Source of the DNA: Terrirhizobium terrae
Lineage (GTDB): Bacteria; Pseudomonadota; Alphaproteobacteria; Rhizobiales; Rhizobiaceae
Direction of reading: 5' to 3'
DNA length: 64,000 nt
Assembly: GCF_030323265.1 (NCBI RefSeq)
Contig: NZ_CP104992.1
Location: 1,239,501-1,303,500 of the forward strand
A model generated the notes under the pieces. It worked only from the letters and a program-made list of their open reading frames with translations, was not told where the DNA came from and ran no database searches. Position numbers and translations under genes: made by a program. The number at the start of each line of letters is the position of its first letter. Position 1 is the first letter of the stretch. Below, piece by piece: positions 57,702-64,000 of this stretch.

Positions 57702-59270
57702 GTGACCGGATTTCGACTACATCTGCATCGCAGTGGCACAGCCTGGGAAACACTGGGCGTACTGGCTGCGGCGACTATAGCTGTCTGCATCTTCCTGGTG
57801 GACGCATTAACCAGCATCAATGGTGCAATAGCGGGTCTCTATGTCGTGCCCATGCTGCTTCTTGCTGAAATTCTTACTCGCACGGGCATAATTGCGGCCG
57901 CATCAACCTTCGCCGTGGCAGGGTTTGTTGCTCTCCTCGTTTCTCACGGAACGGATATCGACTTTCCTACCATTCTGCGCCTGAGCGTTTCACTGGCGGC
58001 CATTGCTATTACAGCGGCACTGCTGCTTCGAAACCATGACGCAAAGCAGCAGCTCATAACGAGCAATGCTTCACTAAGGCAGAGCGAAGCGCGATATCGC
58101 TCGATCTTCGACAATACCAGCGTGGCCTTGTGGGAGCGAGACTATTCAGGGCTCAACGCGCATCTGAAATCTTTGAAAGCCAACGGCATTACCGATATTC
58201 GAGAATATGCGCTGTCAAATCCGGGCTTCGTTCAGCGATGCCTCAAGCTGATCGGGACAAATTCCGCAAACAGTGCCGCGCTGGAACTGCTGGGTCCGAG
58301 TTGTGGCAAGAGCAAAGCGGGGTCATTCGACCGGTTTTTTCTTCCAGACGACGACACTTTCATCTTCGCAATCGAGGCACTCTTCCACGAGCAATCCTAT
58401 CTTGAGATGGAGGCCACGATGGTTTCCGACGGCGGGGAACGCCGTCGCGTGCTTCTCAGCATGTCCGTGCCGGAAGAAAATGCGAACTATGATCGCGTTG
58501 TCGTCAGCATGACTGACCTCACCCATCGCATCGAAGCAAAAAAGGCACTCGACGAGGCGAAGGCCGATCTCACACTTGCATCTCGCGCAGCGACGGTAGG
58601 AGCCCTCACGGCATCCCTCGCCCATGAACTCAATCAGCCTCTGGGCGCTATCGTGGTCAACTCGAAGACGTTGATGCGATGGCTGGACAAGGACCCGCCT
58701 GATCTTGCATCAGCCTACAAAACGGCTGAACGCATGGAGCGGGACAGCCGGCGGGCAAGCGAGATCATCAGGAATACCCGCGAACATCTGACCAAGTCTG
58801 CTCGATTTCACGAACTGACTGACCTTCACGATCTATTGCGGGAAACCTTGGTCATTCTCGAGCAGGATCTCGAACGTCAACATATCAGCATCAAGGTAAC
58901 CTCCGCGCCGGGATTACCCCAGGTTCATATCGTTCGCATAGAAATCCAGCAGGTTCTCATCAATCTGATCACCAATGCCCTCCAGGCGGTGGAACACGTG
59001 GCGAATGCAAGGATTGCGATCAGCCTTGGGATCGCACGGGCAGGCGAAGTATATGTCGCGATCAGGGATAACGGGCCGGGATTGCCGGAGAATGTCCTGA
59101 ACAAGCTTGCGAAGCCCTTTTTCACGACGAAAATTGCGGGGATGGGATTGGGATTGTCGATCTGCCAGTCTCTGCTTGAGGCACACGGCGGAACGCTCCA
59201 CGCGATGAACAATGCCGAGGGCGGAGCGTGTTTTGAGATGACCCTTAAGGTTGGGCCGGACAATGGATAA
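57702..59270 (+). CDS. Membrane histidine kinase, FixL-like kinase core (module B)
   Basis: A 522-residue sensor kinase with a GTG start preceded by GGGGGG. Three or four N-terminal helices span residues 15-110 (VLAAATIAVCIFLVDAL, LSVSLAAIAITAALLL). A PAS-like domain begins SEARYRSIFDNTSVALWERD. The phospho-acceptor is near residue 308 in LAHELNQPLGAIVV. The ATPase domain has LINLITNALQAVEHV, RDNGPGLPENV and FFTTKIAGMGLGLSI. From the PAS start onward it is clearly paralogous to the MFS-fused kinase. It overlaps the downstream FixJ-like regulator gene by 8 bases. Confidence 0.9.
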   Translation: MTGFRLHLHRSGTAWETLGVLAAATIAVCIFLVDALTSINGAIAGLYVVPMLLLAEILTRTGIIAAASTFAVAGFVALLVSHGTDIDFPTILRLSVSLAAIAITAALLLRNHDAKQQLITSNASLRQSEARYRSIFDNTSVALWERDYSGLNAHLKSLKANGITDIREYALSNPGFVQRCLKLIGTNSANSAALELLGPSCGKSKAGSFDRFFLPDDDTFIFAIEALFHEQSYLEMEATMVSDGGERRRVLLSMSVPEENANYDRVVVSMTDLTHRIEAKKALDEAKADLTLASRAATVGALTASLAHELNQPLGAIVVNSKTLMRWLDKDPPDLASAYKTAERMERDSRRASEIIRNTREHLTKSARFHELTDLHDLLRETLVILEQDLERQHISIKVTSAPGLPQVHIVRIEIQQVLINLITNALQAVEHVANARIAISLGIARAGEVYVAIRDNGPGLPENVLNKLAKPFFTTKIAGMGLGLSICQSLLEAHGGTLHAMNNAEGGACFEMTLKVGPDNG

Positions 59271-59931
59271 GGCGAATACCGTCGACAACAGCGAAAAGCT
59301 TTCTCTCGATAGACGGGATGGCAACGAACTGCCTCTGGTAAGGATCGTGGACGATGATGTCGCGATCCGGGAATCGCTTGTGGATCTGTTCAGGTCTGTC
59401 GGCATTGACGCACAGGGCTTCTCGAGTGCCAATGATCTGCTACAAGATGACGGCCTCGACAGGCCCGGCTGCATCATCCTCGATCTGCGCATGCCGGGCA
59501 TGAGCGGCTTCGATTTCCAGCTTCGCCTTGAGCAAGCTGCAATACGCCGGCCTATCATTTTCATCACGGGCTTTGGTGACGTGCCCACCAGCGTACGCGC
59601 CATGAAGGCCGGTGCGGTAGATTTCCTGACCAAGCCATTTCGCGATCAGGACGTTCTCGATGCCGCAACAGTTGCCTTGGCCAAAGATAGGTCTTTGCGG
59701 CAGGAGCAGGATGCGACGACCGCAGCCTCCGATCTATTCAAGACACTGACAGGGCGGGAAAAAGAGGTGATGTGGCTTGTCGTGGAAGGGCGAATGAACA
59801 AGCAGATCGCGTTCGCGCTCGGAATTTCGGACATTACCGTGAAGCTTCACCGTGGCAACGTGATGCGCAAGATGCAGGTTCATAGTGTTGCCGACCTTGT
59901 CCGCCTGTCGGAAATGATCAGAAAGTCCTAA
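59263..59931 (+). CDS. FixJ-family response regulator, module B
   Basis: A 222-residue DNA-binding response regulator with a roughly 22-residue N-terminal extension. The receiver has IVDDDVAIRES, Asp74 in IILDLRMPG and VDFLTKPFRDQDV. The LuxR-type helix-turn-helix is LTGREKEVMWLVVEG and LGISDITVKLHRGNVMRKM. Its ATG overlaps the stop of the kinase gene, so the two are a cognate pair. It is a close paralogue of the regulator at 49007-49630. Confidence 0.92.
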   Translation: MDKANTVDNSEKLSLDRRDGNELPLVRIVDDDVAIRESLVDLFRSVGIDAQGFSSANDLLQDDGLDRPGCIILDLRMPGMSGFDFQLRLEQAAIRRPIIFITGFGDVPTSVRAMKAGAVDFLTKPFRDQDVLDAATVALAKDRSLRQEQDATTAASDLFKTLTGREKEVMWLVVEGRMNKQIAFALGISDITVKLHRGNVMRKMQVHSVADLVRLSEMIRKS

Positions 59932-60014
59932 ACATACACCGAAGTATGATTCCTCGGCGGCTTTCGAGGTTCATAGCTCTCGGACATGCATATGCTTTTC
60001 GAAGGTAGCGGGCC

Positions 60015-60377
60015 TTGGCATCGAAGAAAATAGTCGCTGTGGTCGACGACGACGTCGCGATCCGCGAAGCAATGGACGATCTGCTGCGTTCACTCGGATA
60101 TGAATGTCGCGCATTCCCATCCGCGGAAGAATTTCTGTCACACGACACCACCAACGTGGATTGCATCCTGCTGGACGTGAACATGACGGGCATCAGCGGA
60201 CTGGAATTGCAACGGCAACTGAATTCTTCGGGAAGGCAGACACCAGTTATCTTCCTGTCATCCTACAATGACGAGCGTACCGTCGCTGCAGCGATGGCTA
60301 ATGGCGCCCAGGCCTTTCTATCGAAGCCTGTCGAATTCGATTCGTTGATGACGCAGTTGGAGACTGCACTGCATTAG
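60015..60377 (+). CDS. Single-domain response regulator (receiver), module B
   Basis: A 120-residue stand-alone receiver with VVDDDVAIREA, Asp54 in ILLDVNMTG, the switch Ser in FLSSYND and Lys in FLSKPVEFD. The start appears to be TTG at 60015 with GAAGG upstream, as I find no in-frame ATG. It lies 83 bp after the FixJ-like gene and mirrors the stand-alone receiver at 48472-48840. With no output domain, a phosphorelay or phosphate-sink role is inferred. Confidence 0.85.
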   Translation: MASKKIVAVVDDDVAIREAMDDLLRSLGYECRAFPSAEEFLSHDTTNVDCILLDVNMTGISGLELQRQLNSSGRQTPVIFLSSYNDERTVAAAMANGAQAFLSKPVEFDSLMTQLETALH

Positions 60378-60425
60378 ATCCCGTGATGACTCAACCGACC
60401 CTAGCCCCCGCAATGTAAGGGGCCT

Positions 60426-60444
60426 ATCCCCCTCTTTCGAGGGT
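60426..60444. promoter_or_regulatory. ATCCCCC-N6-GAGGGT element, copy 1
   Basis: ATCCCCCTCTTTCGAGGGT combines a C5 run with a GAGGGT box and lies about 106 bp upstream of the mini-protein gene. A second copy with a 4-base centre lies at 60873-60889. The CCCTC/GAGGG arms can also form a hairpin, and a separate weak GCCCC/GGGGC hairpin at 60404-60423 follows the receiver gene. Confidence 0.4.
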
Positions 60445-60464
60445 GTACGTAGTCAGTGACTGAC
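60445..60464. promoter_or_regulatory. FixJ-box-like GTACGTAG and adjoining palindrome
   Basis: GTACGTAG at 60445-60452 matches the GTAMGTAG box described for FixJ. It runs into GTCAGTGACTGAC (60452-60464), a 6-bp perfect inverted repeat around one G. Both lie about 90 bp upstream of the mini-protein start. FixJ-like regulators are encoded next door, so binding is plausible. Confidence 0.4.
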
Positions 60465-60549
60465 ATAAAATCTCAGTCATGACGGGAGCTCATGTTTCGC
60501 CTTCCCGGAAACCGAACCGATCTCGCAACATTGCTCGGGATTTTTAGTA

Positions 60550-60828
60550 ATGGCCGGATGGGACGAAATGTCGGGCAGCGATATCGATTTTGCGGAGGAC
60601 GCTATTCTGTCTTCCGCGATGCCCCGCACGCCACAGGCCGTCAACCCGGACCTGCATGACCTGATCAACGCTCTCACAGCGGTCGGCCTCGGCATCAACG
60701 CCAATTTCATCTGGCTGGATCGCGAACAACCCGATGTCGATGCGGCAAAACGAACCTCGAAAAAACTCATCGAGGACTTTTGCCGGCTGGAAAGGCTCCT
60801 CCAAGCTACGGCAATCTTGGATCGGTGA
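60550..60828 (+). CDS. 92-residue histidine-box mini-protein (DHp-like)
   Basis: A small acidic protein. Residues 34-50 read DLHDLINALTAVGLGIN, resembling the H-box of histidine kinases (HDxxN: His36, Asn40). A second predicted helix follows (DAAKRTSKKLIEDFCRLERL), as in a two-helix dimerisation/phosphotransfer hairpin. There is no ATPase domain. It may be a phosphotransfer protein linked to the stand-alone receivers, or a decoy that binds kinases. The family is not one I recognise. The start could also be the second ATG, six codons in. It lies between two ATCCCCC/GAGGGT elements. Confidence 0.65.
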   Translation: MAGWDEMSGSDIDFAEDAILSSAMPRTPQAVNPDLHDLINALTAVGLGINANFIWLDREQPDVDAAKRTSKKLIEDFCRLERLLQATAILDR

Positions 60829-61158
60829 TGGATGACGGCGGGCGAACACAGAATCACCAGCTTTCGCCATGCATCCCCCATTAGAGGGTAGACAGAACGC
60901 TGTCTAAACCTAGGATCGGTCCTTACTCACGCTCTCGCGGCGAAGTCGCTGGGGCCGTTCCTAAATTAAATCCGAAGCCTGAGATGGACTGTGATCACAT
61001 CGGCGTCCCGAGATGCACTTCTTTCGATGCTGACTAGAGGATGGGACCCGCCGTCTTCCGCCGACCCCATTCTCCCGCGAGAACTTCGCCTGCAGGACCA
61101 GCCGGTTCCTGCCGATCCGCGTATGGCTGATGGTTGAGAAGTCAGGGAGAAATTTTCG
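60829..61158. other. Intergenic region upstream of the NarL-type regulator
   Basis: 330 bp without a supported gene. It contains ATCCCCCATTAGAGGGT at 60873-60889 (copy 2 of the element seen at 60426) and a short inverted repeat AGACAG-AACG-CTGTCT at about 60890-60905. Both are likely promoter elements for the regulator. Confidence 0.45.
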
Positions 61159-61788
61159 TTGAGCAGTTCCAGTCCAATCCGCGTCATGACTGCGGACGAC
61201 CATCAGTTGATTCGGGAAGGTCTTGCCGCGCTCATCGCAGGGCAGCCAGATATCATGATCGTCGGCGAAGCCTCCGATGGTGACGAAGCCATCCGTAAAT
61301 ACGACGAATTGAAACCTGACATCCTGCTTCTTGACCTGCAGATGCCGAAACGGGACGGCATCGATGCGCTCGAGGCAATAAGGGCAAAATACCCCTCCGC
61401 CCGCGTTATTGTTCTGACGACCTACGATACGGAGCAACTCGCCAACCGCGCCATAGCGGCAGGGGCCCAGGCCTATCTTTTGAAGACGTCGGTCAGACGC
61501 GAGCTGATCAATACCATCCGTGCGGTGGCGAGCGGCCGCAGGCACATTGATGCAACGGTTGCCTCTACACTGGCGACATATGCGGATGGCGATTCCCTTA
61601 CGCCGCGGGAAATCTCTGTTCTGTCTCTCGTTGCAAGAGGCAACTCCAACCGCGAGATCGGGGTAGAGCTTTCGATCACCGAAGAAACCGTCAAGGGGCA
61701 CATAAAGAGCATACTCAGCAAGCTCTCGGCACATGATAGAGCTCATGCCGTCGCGTTGGGTCTGAAGCGCGGTATCATCACGATCTGA
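61159..61788 (+). CDS. NarL/FixJ-family response regulator
   Basis: A 209-residue regulator. The receiver has MTADDHQLIREGLAALI, Asp59 in DILLLDLQMP, the switch Thr in VIVLTTYDT and Lys in AYLLKTSVR. The LuxR helix-turn-helix is LTPREISVLSLVARGNSNREI. The start is TTG with AGGGAG about 9 bases upstream. An ATG nine codons in would cut into the receiver. It is convergent with, and 15 bp from, the propeller sensor kinase gene, which has the HisKA_3 type that usually pairs with NarL regulators. Confidence 0.9.
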   Translation: MSSSSPIRVMTADDHQLIREGLAALIAGQPDIMIVGEASDGDEAIRKYDELKPDILLLDLQMPKRDGIDALEAIRAKYPSARVIVLTTYDTEQLANRAIAAGAQAYLLKTSVRRELINTIRAVASGRRHIDATVASTLATYADGDSLTPREISVLSLVARGNSNREIGVELSITEETVKGHIKSILSKLSAHDRAHAVALGLKRGIITI

Positions 61789-61803
61789 GCTTAAAGCTCC
61801 CTC

Positions 61804-64000
61804 TCAGACAACGCCTTCCTCGTTTCCAAGCCTTCGGGAAATTTCGGCTAGTCGTACGGGGTTTGTCGTGATCGACAGCTCGACCTTGGTACCCAATCCG
61901 CCGAGCGTGTCGATCCTTATTTCCGCGCCGGCCCGGGCTGCGCGCTCGCGCATGCCCGACACGCCGAAATGTCCGCTCGCCCCGGACAGGGTGGTCGCAG
62001 GCTCCATGCCTCGACCATTGTCTTTCAAGGTAATGATCGCCCCTCCCTGTTGAACACGAAGCTGCACTCGATCTGTGTTGCATGGGCGTGAGTGAATGCG
62101 TTGCGCAATGCCTCACGGAAAATCTGGCGTAGTTCATGACGAACATTCGGCGGAAATTTCTCTGCTTCACCCTCTATGGTAAGATTGAACTTAGCGGTTA
62201 CTTCTCCGGTCTGAGCCGCTGAGAGCTCTCGCGCGTCCGCATTGATCGCAGCAATGAGGTCACCCGTGACATTGGCCGGATCACGCAGGGACTGGATCGT
62301 CTCCCGGCCCTCGATGATCGCGTCGTCGCTTTTTCGTAGAACGACTTCCAGCATGTCCGCAGCCTTTTGCGGCTGTTCGGGAAGCAGGTTTCGTATCGCC
62401 TCGAGACGATAAGTCAGGCCTTGGAAACTTTGAAGGATAGTGTCGTGCAGATCGCGCGCGACGCGGGTCCTCTCGCCTAGCCTTTCCTCGAGCCGCATAC
62501 TGTATATGGCCGCAATCTGTCTCAGCCTCAGCCGATAGGCGACAGTTGCCACGGCCAGAAAGGCGACGAGCACGAGCGCATAAAACCACCAGGTCCGCCA
62601 CCATGGTGTAGCCACGAAAACAGCGAGAGGCGATGACTTTGAAATCCAGTCGCCTCTTTCGGTCGCCGCCTGGACTTCGAGTTCGAATTGGCCGGCCGGC
62701 AAGGCAGCATAATTGATGGTTCGCTGTGTACTCGAGACGAAATGCCAGTCTTCGTCAAGGCCGGACAATCTGTATCGGTATCGCGCCTGAGCCGGATTGG
62801 CGAAATCCAGAGCTGCGAAGGTTACGGCCAGATTGTCGTCATAGGCCAAGCTGTAGGGCTCCGAAGACGGCTTCAGAGGGTATAGCGCCGAACGATCGCC
62901 GATCTTGATGTCGGTGAAAACGACCGGCATAGGTTCATCAGGCTTTTCGACGTAAGACGGGTCGGTGACTGCGGCACCTGGAAACCCCGCAAAATACATC
63001 CGACCGTTGGCGCCGGCCGAGCAGGAGTGCCAGCCGCCCATGTCGTCTCCGGGCAAGCCATCGAAACTGTTATAGTTGAGAAACCGGCCGGTCTTGGGGT
63101 CCATCTTCGATACCCCATGATTGGTGCTGATCCAGAGATCTCCGCCCGCATCCTGCAAAATACAGCTGATCGCATTGCCGGGCAAACCATCCTTCTCGAA
63201 ATAGGCCTGCGATTTTCCAGTCTGGGGATCAAAGCGGTTGAGCCCGTTGTGCGTCGCCAGCCACAATGCCCCGTTGCCGTCATGGAAGATGTTGTTGACC
63301 GTGTTGTTGCTGATCGTCGTCGGATCGTTGGGATCGTGCCGGAATTCCTCGAAGGTCTCAGTGATCGTCGAGAATTTGACCAGGCCGACGCGCGAGCCGA
63401 TCCAGAGGTTTCCCCGATCGTCAGGTTCGATCGAAAACAGCTCCTTGTTTAGCGAGGTGTCGGCGCGGAAAGATCGAAACCGCCCGGTCTTCGTATCCAG
63501 CCGGTTGAGGCCGTTCCAGGTCGATATCCAGACAATCCCCTGTGGGTCAATATAGAGGCGTGTGACGACATCGCTGCTGATCCAGTCCGGCTTGCCGCGC
63601 TCGTATCGATATGTCGCCCTCTTACCGGTGGCTGGATTGAAGGAGATGAGACCAGTACCGATCGTACCGATCCAGAGTGTCCCCTCGGCATCTTCCTCGA
63701 TCGAGAGGATTTCGACGGACTTGTTCTCCCCCGAGAGGTCCACGACCGAGATAGTCCCATCCTTGTCGATCCGATGCAGCGCTCCCCTGCACCAAGCCAC
63801 ACGGTTCCAGCTCGGTCCTCAAGGATCGTATTGACGAACATTTCTCCGAGCTTGTTGACCTGTCCTGGTGAAGGCCAGACCTTCCGAAAGGGTCGGGGCT
63901 CGACGCTGAACACGTTGGGCGGATTTGCATGCAAGCCTGTCCAGATATTGCCCTGCCGATCTTCATAGAGTTCGATAACCCTGTTTTCGGTGAGGCTCTG
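61804..64000 (-). CDS. Beta-propeller (Reg_prop) sensor histidine kinase, 5' end outside window, two frameshifts
   Basis: Reading in from 64000 the frame is open (ENRVIELYEDRQGNIWTGLH). Repeats of the two-component propeller type follow: EDRAGTVWLGAG, EEDAEGTLWIGTIGTG, DPQGIVWISTWNGLNRLD, DGNGALWLATHNGLNRFD and DAGGDLWISTNHGVSKMD. A Y_Y_Y domain (ARYRYRLSGLDEDW), one membrane helix (WFYALVLVAFLAVATVAY), a HisKA_3 domain with its His in ARDLHDTILQSFQGL, and an ATPase domain (LKDNGRGMEPA) complete it. The frame is lost in C runs at 63784-63787 and 62040-62043 on the + strand, each needing one base. The periplasmic propeller is the sensor, and the convergent NarL-type gene is the probable partner. 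Confidence 0.87.

Overview
The window reads as high-GC alphaproteobacterial chromosome or megaplasmid, most likely Rhizobiaceae (Rhizobium, Agrobacterium, Ensifer or a relative). That assignment is inferred from gene content: several oligopeptide-type ABC operons, many amidohydrolases, FixJ/FixL-like two-component genes, sorbitol-dehydrogenase-type GMC oxidoreductases with triheme cytochromes, and GTG/TTG starts. I saw no rRNA, tRNA, CRISPR array, phage or insertion sequence.

Layout. (1) 1-14884: the 3' part of one enormous surface or secreted protein made of about 49 Big_9/tandem-95 modules, entering from outside the window and broken by one frameshift. (2) 14.9-19.4 kb: a MarR-type regulator (frameshifted) beside two perfect palindromes, then a Tat-exported three-part membrane dehydrogenase (small subunit, FAD/3Fe-4S GMC subunit, triheme cytochrome c). 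(3) 19.4-25.3 kb, minus strand: a TetR-led operon with an MHS-family transporter, amidohydrolase, creatininase-like amidase, ketopantoate-reductase-like enzyme and SDR. (4) 25.6-36.5 kb, minus strand: an eight- or nine-gene operon (leader ORF, 2-hydroxyacid dehydrogenase, two YtcJ amidohydrolases, two ABC permeases, a peptide-binding protein, a class III aminotransferase, an ATZ/TRZ amidohydrolase). It starts from a clear sigma70-like promoter overlapped by a palindrome and lies opposite a GntR regulator. (5) 36.7-43.4 kb, plus strand: GntR, MarR, a DAO-type oxidase and a second peptide ABC set. (6) 43.5-48.3 kb: cupin, SDR, a periplasmic molybdenum hydroxylase (large and 2Fe-2S subunits), and an AraC regulator. 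(7) 48.4-64 kb: a dense signalling region. It holds two histidine kinase/FixJ/receiver sets, one of whose kinases is fused to an MFS transporter, a 92-residue histidine-box mini-protein, a NarL regulator and a beta-propeller sensor kinase that runs off the end. A zinc-type quinone reductase, a royal-jelly-family protein, an aldo/keto reductase and a second triheme cytochrome c lie among them.

Together regions 3-6 look like uptake and breakdown of amide- or amino-acid-like compounds (import, amide hydrolysis, transamination or oxidative deamination, keto/hydroxy-acid reduction), with periplasmic oxidation feeding cytochromes. Region 7 would sense substrate or redox state. The substrate cannot be read from the sequence.

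The most striking item is the MFS transporter-PAS-histidine kinase fusion at 49896-52416. A caution applies to the whole window: I count eleven one-base indels that split otherwise normal genes, most in short G/C runs. Sequencing error is the simplest explanation, so split genes are annotated here as single reconstructed genes with the break stated.
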